Assembly (NCBI GenBank): GCA_037893245.1
Contig: JBAIAA010000313.1
Coordinates: 928,001 to 992,000 of the forward strand
DNA length: 64,000 nucleotides
Origin: Crossaster papposus
Lineage: Eukaryota; Echinodermata; Asteroidea; Velatida; Solasteridae
Direction: 5' to 3'
Both the position numbers and the translations under genes were made by a program. The first letter of the stretch is position 1. Each line of letters begins with the position of its first letter. Below the pieces are notes generated by a model. It had not been told where the DNA came from. It did no database searches and was given only the letters and a program-made list of their open reading frames with translations. Below, piece by piece: positions 11,051 through 21,934 of the stretch.

Positions 11051-11869
11051 TGATTGGGCGCATGATTGTTTGCGCTAATAACCACGGATCTTGCCGTATG
11101 TCCGCAGGGCTTTGACAGTTTGAGCGTAGTAGAAAGCGCGTAAAAGCGCTGCGTGGCTCAGGATGGGAAATCTAAGCTGTGCGCTATAGTTGCAACAGTA
11201 CTTTAATTTGTGCCAACTAGCTTGATTTTAGTGGCCGGCCGGTCCTGCCGGCCCCTGGATCCCGTCGGCCTATTGGGTCCCGTCTCGTCCACCCCTACCG
11301 TCTTTCCCGTCCTGACCATAACTGACATTAGATTGATATTTAAATAAGTATCATTCAAAACCATACTATAATACTGTTATATCACAACTATACGCCTGAT
11401 TTCTATATTGTCGATTATACAAGCCCTTCTAAGTAGCCGTGTTCAAAACAGATGTGTCTTTAACTCTTGATAACGTTTCATCATTCAATTCTGAAATTGT
11501 AACTGCTAATCATCAATGAAAAGGATACCTAATTAGGGGGAAGCTGAGTTCAAAAGGTACAAACTTTGGACATTGTTCCTTATTCAATAAACTCCAAATA
11601 TAAAACGACACAGATTATTTTTATGGTCACTACCCAGTCTCCATTCGGAGATGAAATCTTATACATGTATTTGTTTATTTTTTTGCGCTAGCGCACGACC
11701 TTGTATACGAAAACTATTATACCCAGCCAGTTTTTGAGACCAATACGCTCGTGCGAGTAGCGATGCTTTAAGAAGCAATTAATCTGTTTGATTCGTTGAA
11801 GAATGGACAGGGCCATTGCAGGGTCAAAGAACCAGACCACTGAGTACATACCAACGCCAAACACGTACA
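11051..11869. other. no supported gene
   Basis: GC-richer to about 11310 (a ggccggccggtcctgccggc-like patch near 11230-11255), then AT-rich. Only short unrecognised frames are present. Confidence 0.4.
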
Positions 11870-12225
11870 CTACTCCATAGATAGAATTGTGCACCAATGA
11901 AATGTTACACGATTCTACACGTGTAATTCAGAGGATGAAAAAATGGTTTGTATCCTGTAGCAAAAAAGTGCTACTCCATAGACTTGTGCACAAATGAAAT
12001 TCTACACAATGCTACTCGTGTAATTCAGAAGAATGAACAAAAAGGGGTAGTGTCATGTAGCATAAAAAGTGCTACTCCATAGAAGTCTTGTGCACAAACG
12101 AAATTGTACACAATGATATAAGTGTAACTCAGAGAGCAAAAGGAAGAGGTTGTATCATGCAGAAAACAAGTGCTACTCCATATAATTGTGAACAAACGAA
12201 ATTGTTTATTACACAATGCACAAAG
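11870..12225. repeat. 101-bp tandem repeat, about 3.5 copies
   Basis: Copies start at ctactccata 11870, 11971, 12072 and 12173 (the last partial). Each contains a ttgtgcacaaa block and a gtgtaattcaga block. The copies have diverged from each other, so the array is not very recent. Confidence 0.9.
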
Positions 12226-12334
12226 CTGGTGTACTGCAGTCATAAGGAAGGCAGTACACATGCAATATTAAAAGCGTGCCAGTGAAGGTTTTATTATGTT
12301 ACTGCGCATACTTCAGTTTTGTAGCAGTAGCATT

Positions 12335-13120
12335 GCCACATACGAAGCTGTCTAAGGGACACGGTGAAAATAATAATTTTCTCTCACTTCAGCTAACTCG
12401 TACGTACGACTTATATGTCGTACCTACGAGTTATATGTCGTAAGTACGAGTTATATGTCGTACGTACGAGTTAAATGTCAGACTTATGTCGTACGTACGA
12501 CATAAGTAGGCCTACGCCGCGCGCACCTCATTCGGTAGGGCGATCGTGGAGCTACTCCAATGCTACCAGTACCTAGTAGCATTGGAGTAGCTCCACGGTC
12601 GCCCTACCGAATGAGGTGCGCGCGGCGTAGGCCTACTTATGTCGTACATACGACATAAATCTGACATTTAAGTCGTACTTACGACATACGTCTGACATTT
12701 AAGTCGTACGTACGACATATACATAGGCCTACTTATGTCGTACGTACGACATAAATCTGACATTTAAGTCGTACGTACGACATAAGTCTGACATTTAAGT
12801 CGTACGTACGACATACGTAGGCCTACTTATGTCGTACGTACGACATAAGTCTGACATTTAAGTCGTACGTACGACATACGTAGGCCTACTTATGTCGTAC
12901 GTACGACATCAGTCTGATATTTAACTCGTACGTACGACATATAACTTGTACGTACGACATATAACTCGTACGTACGACATATAACTCGTACGTACGACAT
13001 ATAACTCGTACGTACGACATATAACTCGTACGTATGACATATGACTCGTACGTACGAGTTAGCTGAAGTGAGAGAAAATTATTATTTTTACCGTGTCCCT
13101 TAGACAGCTTCGTAGCCACA
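12335..13120. mobile_element. foldback element with TACGTACG palindromes and 6-bp target duplication
   Basis: The element spans 12341-13114 (774 bp) and is flanked on both sides by GCCACA (12335-12340 and 13115-13120). The inverted ends start tacgaagctgtctaaggga and match for more than 60 bp with one difference. Inside, at least 15 perfect CGTACGTACG cores occur in units of about 20-45 bp, most in a self-palindromic gtcgtacgtacgac. Near the left side lies a long hairpin (arms 12484-12566 and 12576-12658, loop 12567-12575), almost perfect and GC-rich at its tip. The right half is longer than the left, so the repeats have expanded or contracted unequally. No coding capacity; the open minus frame at 12886-13119 is repeat-derived. 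Confidence 0.93.
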
Positions 13121-13700
13121 CGGCTTGCGGTAAGGTTTCGCTCGTCTCAAAATTGTGCTGCAAATGATAATACATGTACTTCTGGACACAACCATGCACA
13201 CGTCACTATACCGAACAGCATATCATGTTACCAAATCACCAACTAGTGTTGCCACTGCTTGAAAGATCTTTCAAGATCTTGAAAGGTTATATGTGAAAAT
13301 ATGTGAAAGTACATGTTATTTTACATGTGAATGTAGGCCTACATGTATTTTATTAATTTGTGTACAAATTTACATAGGCTTGAAAGATCTTGACAGATTT
13401 TGAATGCTGATCTTGAAAGAAATGAAAATAACGAGTGGTCACACCAACCACACAACAGATGCGCGCACGTTATTTTGAACATAAAAGGGGAAAGAAAACA
13501 CGAAGAACAAGGGAAAAACAAACGTCACTTTGTAGTGCTGCTTTCTTATTGATCGTTTACCATCTATACCAAGGAAATGTTGGTCATACAGGCTAGCGTT
13601 GCAGTATAGCGTTATAAGCAAGGCTTTGCCTGTTAACATGAATGCGGGCACTAATATTATTTTTACCCTGAAGAACATTTCAACTTGGGATACGATAACC
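13121..13700. other. no supported gene; AAGATCTT-rich patch
   Basis: A short patch at 13258-13425 repeats cttgaaagatctt words. Otherwise there are only short unrecognised frames. Confidence 0.4.
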
Positions 13701-14389
13701 TTAAAGGTAGGATACACCATTGGTCATTGTTTGAATTATCATTAAATGGGTAGATTTGGGTGTTTGTATTTTATAGTTAATATCGTTTAACTGAGCTGTC
13801 CGATGTTTTACAATCACGGATGCTAAGAAAAGCACAGAAAACGGCGTTCGTTTTCAACCGGCGTCGGGCAGTGGTTCATTTGTTGTTCTGGTTTTTTAAA
13901 AGAATTACTTAGAAGTATCTTACTTATCTGAAAGTAAATAATGATTCTAGGCATCCAGCTAAATAAAACTATTGCGCTAGATATCCTGTAATCGTTCCAA
14001 CAAATTGAATTGCCGGACGGCGATCGTGAAACAGACGAAAAATGCCGCTCGTATAGATATAAACGTTCTATAATACGCGTACATTTATAGCGCGCAGTAT
14101 CAAGATTTCACGCGTCCTTGTTACAAGTTACCGTAGAACTGTTGCATTCGGCCGATCATTGGCTTACATGATATGATGCTCGATTAAATGCTGGTTCAGG
14201 AGACATTAATTATTCGCTTCTTCTTGAAAGCCGGGTTATTACTACATGATAATCCCCTCCACGTGATGAATCCCCTCCAATCAGAAGCCATCAACTCTCC
14301 TTGGTATTTAATAATATAAAATACAACTCCCCAAATCCACTCATTTCTGATAATTCAAGCAATTACCAATGGTGTATCCTACCTTTTAA
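13701..14389. mobile_element. M1 MITE, rearranged long copy
   Basis: TTAA is present at both ends (13701-13704 and 14386-14389), and both termini are the left-type M1 end in inverted orientation. Starting from the left, the normal left half (to about 13890) is followed by the right-half interior in inverted order (about 13905-14040), then about 280 bp unlike other M1 copies, then an inverted left end. The copy therefore carries two left ends and no right end. Confidence 0.75.
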
Positions 14390-14970
14390 ATCAAAATCAT
14401 CCAAGCGTTGAATCAAGATTTAAAATGTTGTATTGAACATTTTCAAATGCTGGATTTAACACTTGTAAGTGTATATACCAATGAAATTTCTTGCTTTGAA
14501 GTAAATGCAAAATTCAGAAAATTCTGGACCGCTAGAACATCTAGGCCTGTTGGGATATTTTCCGTGATTAATTTTATGCGCATATACTGTCCATGAAACA
14601 AAATATTTCGCAGTTTTTATAATCGGACACCGTTGCTCTCACAAACACGTGTACAGTTTTCTGCACGTTATCTACAATGGCTGGCCACGTAATGATTAGG
14701 ACAGTAATTTAACATACACCCCCGAAAACAAACAAGGGAAAAAAACCACAACGAACCAAACCATTGTATTTCTATTCCATAAAATGAGAAAAAGATGTAT
14801 TTTTTTAACACCGTGTGATACAGCATAGGCCTGATGCTTTGTTTGCTCCTTTGGTGCATTTGTAATGAATGGTATATTACCTCTATATATCATGTGAGTA
14901 GCATGTATTATTGCCCACACAGCGTATTACGTTTCATATAACTGTAGACATCTCTTTGTAAACGCGTAAA
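14390..14970. other. no supported gene
   Basis: AT-rich sequence with short frames only. No repeat shared with the rest of the window was noticed. Confidence 0.35.
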
Positions 14971-15158
14971 ACTAAAGTGTTGAATCAACCTTGCAAAATG
15001 TGCGGTCAGTGACTACTCTTTAAAAGTTGTCATTCCATACATAAAACTGATGAAATTGAACACTTAATGTGTTTAATTCATCAGTTTAATGGTTGAAATC
15101 TAAATTGTTAAAAGCAGTCACTGACCTCACACTTATAAGATTGATTCAACACTTTAGT
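14971..15158. mobile_element. small hairpin MITE, ACTAAAGTGTTGAATCAA ends
   Basis: A 188-bp near-palindrome. The inverted ends match over about 20 bp with one difference. Inner blocks (gtcagtgac, cttttaaaagt-like and aaactgatgaa) are also inverted around a centre near 15065. No coding capacity. Confidence 0.85.
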
Positions 15159-15488
15159 CTTAAGTGTGTATAGCCTATAGTCTGAGTATCATACGTTGGT
15201 TATTATACGGAGCCATCTACAAACCAACGTCTAACATGTGGACATGTTAAGTTTATGCGACCCCGTGCGTACCGGCTAATCAGACGCCACTGTGACGTCA
15301 TTTGAATCAGAAATCTGGGCAAAGCTGCTGATTGGCCAATTTGGCTGCCGTGATTTTGTAACACAGCAACGAGTAACGGAAGACGCGACATTTTTTTGCA
15401 TAATTAATCACCGAATCTGCTCGCATATCATAGACGCTCGTCCAACGAGCGGATATCCCGTAGACCACCCTAAATTGTATTCGCGTAG

Positions 15489-15892
15489 TTAAAGGGATCG
15501 TGCACGTTTGGTAATTGGAACCCACTGTTTGTTTCAATCCTATATGAGATAGGGGGCCTATATACCATAAAACTAGCCTATACAAATTTCATTTCAAAAG
15601 GTTGTAGCGAATTTAGGATATTGCCGAAAATCTGGAGCGGTTATGTCCACGCAGGAAGAATAATCTGCATTGGAATACACAATCTGAGAAACGTCACTGC
15701 AGTAACGCTTCTCAGATTCAATTTTGGGGGATAAAAAGTGATATCCTTTTCCATAACCGTAGTACTTCGAAGTGAAAAGTTTCTAAAAATGCATTATACT
15801 ATCCAAAGCTGCTGTACTTCTTACCAAGTAAGTTTTTATTGCCGTTAATCTCTGGAGTAATTACCAAACGTATAGGCCTACGATCCCTTTAA
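15489..15892 (-). mobile_element. M2 MITE, complete with TTAA on both sides
   Basis: Full-length M2 (404 bp including both TTAA sites, 15489-15492 and 15889-15892), opposite in orientation to the copies at 2966 and 46877. The interior carries the family's inverted gaatctgagaa-cgt blocks and the gcagattattcttcctgcgt block. No coding capacity. Confidence 0.93.
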
Positions 15893-17224
15893 GAACACAA
15901 TTACGATTACGATTTCGCCAATTAGGCCTATTTACCTTTTTTGTTGGGTGGGGGTGGGGGGGAGGGCAACCCCCTCGTTTTTCCTGATGACTTCTAAAGC
16001 GAAAGCAAACCAGACGGAATAATTTCACAGGGTTTTAATTACCAGTACGATCTTTAATCTCAGTAAGCTTTTTAAAAATAATATTTCGTAGGTTACTTTT
16101 TATGATAACATGTTAACGATTCTCAAGGGATTGTCCCTTAGGATTGACGAAGACGGAAGTATGGTGGGCCGTGAGCGACGTGATCCCAAACGAGTCTTTA
16201 AATTCAATATCTGCACGACTCCCGTATGCTTGGTCAACATAACACCCATCTATTATTATGCTTTCCTTATCCCCCGATTTTTTTTTTCTCTTTTGCAAAA
16301 CTATATACAAAATGATGTACACGCACATGCGCATTGGTCCTCTTAGCAGGTGGAAAAATCAAACAAGCAGCCCTGCGGTACTGCGCGTACAATTGATCCC
16401 ACGTGATAGCTTCCGTACGCGGATTGAAAGATAGCCATGCACTGACTATATCCACCGCGTCGCCTTACTCCATATAATCCCACCTTTATTAGCCCAGTAG
16501 TTCCTAAAGCTTCGCCATGCTCTGTCGGCATTTCCCTACAACGAGTAAACAAACATCCCCGATGCTGTTTTAATTTCGCAGTAAAGTCCCCCTTCAACTC
16601 TCGTAAGAGGTCGGGCGCCTGCTTGCCGAGCGGCAAAAACTCATGTTGCGATTGCCACGAAGCGTTAAGGAGTAAAATAGCCCATGCTCCTCCGATGACT
16701 TCCCACAGCTAGCAGCTCGTGATTGCGAATTCACTGAAGGTTCTTTTGCCAGCAAGTCGATGTGCGATGACACAACGGGACCGTGTTGACTTAACAGTCG
16801 ATTGGGAGGGCTTTTAATGCGCTTAGGGAAAATGTCGCACGTGCGTCGATACTTTCTATTTACTTACAAGTACAAAGAAAAACCGTTTTTGCTTTCCTCC
16901 AAACAGCCTGAAAGGGTTTACTCGACTGTGCGTGACATCCTCTTTGCGCGCACTTGAAACATTTTGCCAAGGCTCCACATGATCTGGCTGGGTAAACAAC
17001 GTACGTCTTCCAATGACAAGATACAAACATCTTGCAGACTCTCGAAGACTGTGAATTTCCCCCCTGAAACGGAAACGTTTTGTTGAAGGGGAACAAACAT
17101 GCGGTCGTCTCACATAGTTTCTTAACACGACACTGACCGAAATTCAAGGAATGTTAATGTTAAACTCCAAACCCAAATCTACTGTTACGCGTAACGCGAC
17201 ATTTTGTGTGTGAGGCAATCGTTT
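15893..17224. other. no supported gene; open minus-strand stretch at 16343-16720
   Basis: A G-run tract lies near 15945-15965. A minus-strand frame of about 120 codons (from after a stop near 16712 down to 16343) reads LWEVIGGAWAILLLNASWQS and continues through a basic, mixed-composition region. It lacks an obvious start, has no domain I recognise, and sits in less AT-rich DNA. It could be an exon or chance. Confidence 0.3.
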
Positions 17225-17470
17225 GGAATGTAGTCCAGCACACGGTGGTGATTGCGAGTTAAAGTGTTCTTGTATCGTATTACGATCCAGGATCGAAACA
17301 CAAAAGAGAACAAAGGGAACAAAGGATCCTCGAAGGACGGTTTGCTTGTCCGAATTCGGTCCTCGATTGTTGGGGCAAGCGCTAAGTAATGGGGTTAGGG
17401 TATAGTAAAGGAATAAAGGAAAATACAATATCGATCATTGGTCGTTATGTGGTTCACGACTGTGTTAAAT
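17225..17470. mobile_element. M5-like short element
   Basis: Contains the blocks shared with the M5 copies in the array and at 52.8 kb: gatcgaaacacaaaag, gagaacaaagg, the caagcgctaagtaatgggg block, ataaaggaaaa, and a right end reading tcgttatgtggttcacgac. The left boundary is less clear. Divergence is higher than between the array copies. Confidence 0.6.
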
Positions 17471-18221
17471 TGACACGACTATTACTATACTCCAGAGATC
17501 GTAAAATGCAAAAGTGTTTTAAAAGTAATTCGGTGGTTTTACTTTTTATTCCAATTCCAAACCTTCAAATGGGTAATATACCTTGGGTATAGGTGTATGT
17601 GTATCCATTTCTTCGACACAAATTATTGTATAGGCGTCAACAACTGGAGATACACGTGCAAATCAAAATGTATATACAATCTATTTTATGTAAGAAATAA
17701 ATAGGCCTAAAAAGGAAATGTACTCATAATTATTTCCACGTTTCTTGCTATATACCGCACCAAATAATATGCATGGTTGTACCAGCGTGCGATAAGTTTG
17801 AGTGAAATCAATTTAATACAGACGAATTCAAACATTGCATTTATATATAGGTGATCATCAGCAGAGACAAATTCGATATTGAATGTAAAAATGTTGAAAT
17901 CAGTTGACCATTGATCATTTGAAATTACCAATGACTAAATTTCTAATAGCATTTGCGCGTTTCAGTCTTCTTGGAACGAAGTTACCCATTTTGTCGATTT
18001 GAATGAAGAAAAAAAAGCGGGAAAACCTATATTAACTTTCCCAATCTTGTTATAAAAAAACCCAATGGAATCCAATATTCAGATAGGCAAGGTCCAATTA
18101 CAAGCAGCAAGACGAGTCCATAAAAGAAAAAGACGAATGAGAAATTCAATCATACTTTTGAAAAAAGGCGAAGTTACGAATCAGATAGTAGTGCGGGGAA
18201 GAAAACTCAGACCCGGACAAG
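17471..18221. other. no supported gene; basic short frame at 18065-18262
   Basis: AT-rich to about 18060. Then a 65-codon plus-strand frame starting ATG (MESNIQIGKVQLQAARRVHK) encodes a very basic peptide with no match I know. Only its last part (from 18222) is included in the later amplification. Confidence 0.3.
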
Positions 18222-18423
18222 AGACATTAGATAGGCGTCATGCTGCAGAGTGCGGCAGATGACGTATCAAGATTGCAAAGCCTCTAGACATGGCCTAGAA
18301 AATACCAAACAGAAGAGAATAAAACCAGAAAAATCGCCACTGCATTATTGGATATTAAGAAAGAAGAAGAAGAAAAAACCCAATGCGAGATAGGAGTGAA
18401 ATCCAAGCTGGCCCCTTTGGCCG

Positions 18424-18927
18424 ATGAGCGTCCCGGCCAGAGTATTATCCCGGCGGGCAGTCTTGCGTCTTTCTACTTATAACTCAAGGAGACCCGCCCC
18501 CGATGACTACATCCAAAGATTCGGGTGTCATCAAAATACATATGAACAAGACAACATCGAGGGAAAACTCGTGTCTCCAATTGAAAGTGACAGCTGGGAA
18601 GAGAAGATGTTGTCGCAAGTTGGCAGCCAAAAAGTCACAAATATCCGCCAAAAAAACCTCCATGGCGATTGCGAAGGAAGGTTTTCCCGAGGCCGATATG
18701 GTTTCTCGTCGCGTCTCCTCGACCGTCGCTGCATCTGCTGTCGGGATACCATCAAGTAAAGTAATTGTAGCGGGGAAGACATTCAACAGGATTCCGCCAA
18801 TGATAATAGAGATTACTTCTCCATTCCATGAGAGAACATGAAATATCTCTGTTCCGGCACTCAAACTGGTTTCAGGCTTGGCCGGGACGCGAATTTTTTT
18901 TTTCCAAACGTGATTGCCAAATTTCAT
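18424..18927. other. unassigned overlapping open frames, present three times
   Basis: Here both strands are open: 147 codons on minus (18484-18927, starting MKFGNHVWKKKIRVPAKPET) and 111-112 codons on plus (18424-18759 and 18503-18841). Copies lie at 33057-33560 and 36641-37144 without disrupting changes that I can see. I recognise no domain in any frame. The copies are too similar for codon-position bias to be judged by eye, so whether any frame is coding is undecided. It could be a remnant of a mobile-element protein. Confidence 0.2.
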
Positions 18928-19282
18928 GAATTATTCAGTAGTTTGGATGAGAAGTTATGTTTATTCATCGGAATAAAACATGACGTCACAGCATGGTTGT
19001 TATTTAGTTAACTAGTTACAATAAATCACTTTAAAGGCAGCTGTTGTCGAGCTGCTATACGTAGTGTAGTGGATAGTGGGATTGGCTATGGATCAAAGAT
19101 CCCTGGTTCGAATCCTGCTGTAGTAGGTCACCTCGTTTTTCCTAGTCAAATTGATATCTTTAGAGTATTTTTAATTTAAGGGGAAAAGGAGATCTAGAAC
19201 CTAAGTGTTGTACAGCGATCAACGCAACTACTGAATAATTCATGAAATTTGGCAATCACGTTTGGGAAGAAAACAAATTCGC
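18889..19282. mobile_element. inverted-repeat element enclosing a tRNA-like sequence
   Basis: Arms at 18889-18943 and 19226-19282 are inverted copies (shared core ccaaacgtgattgccaaatt, then tcatgaattattcagtagtt) with small differences in the T/A run. The loop of about 280 bp holds the tRNA-like sequence at 19051-19124. The arrangement was copied into units 4 and 5. Confidence 0.8.
19051..19124 (+). repeat. tRNA-like Pol III sequence (source copy)
   Basis: Perfect A box (tagtgtagtgg, 19062-19072) and perfect B box (ggttcgaatcc, 19105-19115) with tRNA-like spacing. The T stem (cctgg/cctgc) and the acceptor stem do not pair well and no canonical anticodon arm forms. It is therefore a tRNA-derived SINE head or tRNA pseudogene that could still be transcribed by Pol III. 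Identical copies are at 33684-33757 and 37268-37341. Confidence 0.6.
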
Positions 19283-19489
19283 GGCCGACACACTACGACT
19301 GTTTTTTGTTTTCTTCAGATGACAATTTTGATCGTTGGCATGTTTCTGGCACTTATAAGTTTTCTCTGTCAGCTTCGCGAAGTGTTCATTTAGTTCTGAA
19401 AATCGCGTCGGTCAATCATTTTCCTCTGAAATCGAATGAACATCTTCAATCTCGTTATTAAACGACGAAACTTCTATACCTAGCACAAT

Positions 19490-19690
19490 AAGCCATTTGC
19501 GCGTGACCCCCAGTTAAATTTGAATAACATCTGGTACACTGACTTGGTCACACGGCTTGGCACTTTTGAACTTTAAATTCTCAATACCAAAGACAATGCT
19601 GCCATATCACATGATTCGGGGCCAGCTTTGCATAGTTACGTAAGAGACGTTCAGCACCAATACATTGTTCACAATGGTTGAGAATGGCAC
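19490..19690. mobile_element. M4 MITE, left half only
   Basis: Starts aataagccatttgcgcgtga and follows the M4 family through the tctggtacactgacttg and gattcgggg blocks to about 19690. It then leaves the family, and the expected inverted right half is missing. The full copy is at 53903-54299. Confidence 0.8.
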
Positions 19691-20142
19691 ATTGCGCATC
19701 TAATTACGTATGCATAATACAATTCGGGCGATTCACAATGCAGTGCGCCACCAAGCGTTTGACTCAAAAGAGCCACTTTTAAACTTTACGGTCGACTACT
19801 TCCGTACATCATACTGTAGTGAAATATCTATTCTTCATTGTTCACGCGAGGTACAACACAAACATAAATGTATCCGGAAGCGTCGTTGATTAAAACATTG
19901 TTATTTGCAGAAAAAAAATTGGAACTTTAATCGTGCGCGTCCAAAAAGACGTAAAAACTGATGAGGTCATGCAAAATGAATACCGTTTTTCAAACTGATG
20001 CCGACTTTTTCCCATGATGCACTGCGGGTACAGCAGGATTTGCGCCTCCAACGACAGCTTCTATGTATTGTGAATCGCTCGAATTGTTTGCATGCGCAAA
20101 CAAAAGTAAGTTTCGAAAGTTTAAAATAGCAGGCTACATCAT

Positions 20143-20731
20143 AAGATTCCAGACCATATAAACTCAAGATGGAATGAAATTATATACTTATATTAAGGAA
20201 CATTAAGCTGGAGTTCTTCTTTTTCACTGGCAAGCCAACTAGTCTGGTTTCCTTATGTTATTCCCCGACGTCAATACAATTCTCTGTTTAAGGTAAAGAA
20301 AGTCAAGGAACCAGACTACAAGAACGACACTTTTCTTACTTTCCCTGCACCTATTTTAGTCTCCTATTTAAAGGTAAGATACACTGCAACTAAAAGGTGG
20401 GTATTTTTTTACATATTCCTGTCCAACTGTGCTAAGATATAAACAACCAAATTGTAGATATATTTGCAGTTCTCTTTGAATATGTGGCCTTTTGAATGTA
20501 AATGATAATGAGTTAGTTGCATGCAATATGTACTACTGCAAAATAATCTTATACCTGCAATTCCACTATGTAACAACCTCGTTAAGCCAAGGCCGCTTAT
20601 AAATTACCGAAATCAATATGTTTACATGAGCAAAGAAGTGCAGTTACAGTACACTGGGAATTTGTTAAAGTTAACCAAATATATTCGGTCACGGTCGTGC
20701 ACATAATCTGCACATGTACCTTGGTCAAACC
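20143..20731. repeat. older diverged relative of the array unit's middle part
   Basis: Matches unit 1 from 22845 to about 23828 with many substitutions, and lacks three blocks present in every A unit: about 250 bp (22957-23206), about 50 bp around 23326-23375, and the poly-C-containing block (about 23467-23569). Shared landmarks include gaccatataaactcaagatg, ccccgacgtcaatacaattc and aaccaaatatattcggtcac. It shows that the locus carried a related copy before the recent amplification. Confidence 0.9.
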
Positions 20732-21934
20732 TATAATTGTTATGTACAATTACGAAACGGAATGGCACATAACCATGTAACAGTGGTTGTTCGCATCCAG
20801 CAGATATTTTGGTTTTTTCTCCCAATTTTAACTAATTCTGATTGGTAGATGGAATAACATTTCCTTGATAAATGGTAACCGATTTGTGATTGGTATAATG
20901 CGGTCCTGTCACCAATGGACATAGGCTGAACCCAATCTGGCCCCCGTATACCGTGGGAAACAACGAGTTGTCATAACCAACCATGATTTGGTAGAGATTT
21001 GTGTATCAATACAAATTTGCTTAAAGGTAACCGAAGGTATGTTGGTATTTGTTAACCCAAAACTCATGGACATATAACTAACACTAAAATTGATTAAAGC
21101 CCGTCTGATATTGGTTATCGTGACCAATTTGTTTAAATATAAATATTCTTTTTTTTTATACCAAGTAATGCATTTCAGAAAGGAATTGTTCTTTAATAAC
21201 CAGGGAAAGTTCGTAGTTTCTACTAGTTTCCTGGTTGTTTTTTGTTTCTAGGATCTTTGTCGTTTACATCAGACCGGTTTCAGCGCCTCTTGAATCGGCC
21301 AAAATATGCGCCGGAGGACGTATATACACGCAAAGCCAGCTTCAAAACGGATGACGCATAAACACATCACGAGCAAGGCCGGACATGTCTGTCCGCAGCG
21401 AGCAAGGCCGGAAATGCGTGGGTGTGCTTCCCAGTACCATTGGGCTGAACCCGCCTCGGATCGTGTTTCGTTAAAGATAATCCCGCGCCTCGGCTCGGTG
21501 TTGTTAAAATAATACCGGCGCGAACTGGCAGAGGCAAATTGTGTGTCATGTCATCCGTTGTTGTCCCCATTTGCTTTGCGTGTATGTGTTGACATTTGGA
21601 TGAGTGAATTAATTGAAAACCTACACTTCTGTAAAAATGCTCTAAACGATTCCATCCAATGCGCCTGTATAACAAAAATGTATTTCCAAGTTTAAATCGA
21701 TGCAGGGTTATAAAACACGAAATAAGGCACCTTTGCCTCGCCAGATGATGGTGAATGCAATACTTTCGAGAAAATGAAAACGAGCACGTCAAAAATTGGA
21801 ACTGACCGCACTCTTACTATCTTGTTTTTACGGATCGCGTTGGACCAGAGTTCATTTTTAGCAGTCTCGGTCGTTTGTCATTTTTGTTTAAAGCTCAGGT
21901 ATTCGCCACTATATTGCTTAAGTTGCTGCCTCTA
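20732..21934. other. no supported gene
   Basis: Contains a patch of short repeats (gagcaaggccgga) at 21370-21412. A 141-codon minus frame (21367-21792) is unrecognised and crosses this repeat. Nothing else is seen. Confidence 0.35.

Larger units (their letters stand above)
18222..19682. repeat. upstream source copy of the B-segment
   Basis: This 1.46-kb stretch recurs nearly unchanged at 32856-34307 and 36440-37891. Differences from the copies include one extra T near 18350 (attaag versus ataag), ttgcatag versus cttgcatag near 19627, and an extra block inside gttacgtaagagacgttc near 19637-19650 that the copies lack. It contains an inverted repeat with a tRNA-like core (18889-19282) and the left half of an M4 element (from 19490). 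Orientation is the same in all three places. Confidence 0.95.

Noticed and set aside
12341..13114. CRISPR array suggested by regular short palindromic repeats
   Set aside because: Repeats are not separated by unique spacers, the whole block is a foldback with a target duplication, and the DNA is eukaryotic in character.
12886..13119. 77-codon minus frame with a repeated Tyr/Arg/Ser pattern
   Set aside because: It is the translation of the TACGTACG repeats in the foldback element.
19051..19124. Functional tRNA gene
   Set aside because: Promoter boxes are perfect, but acceptor and T stems pair poorly and there is no canonical anticodon arm.
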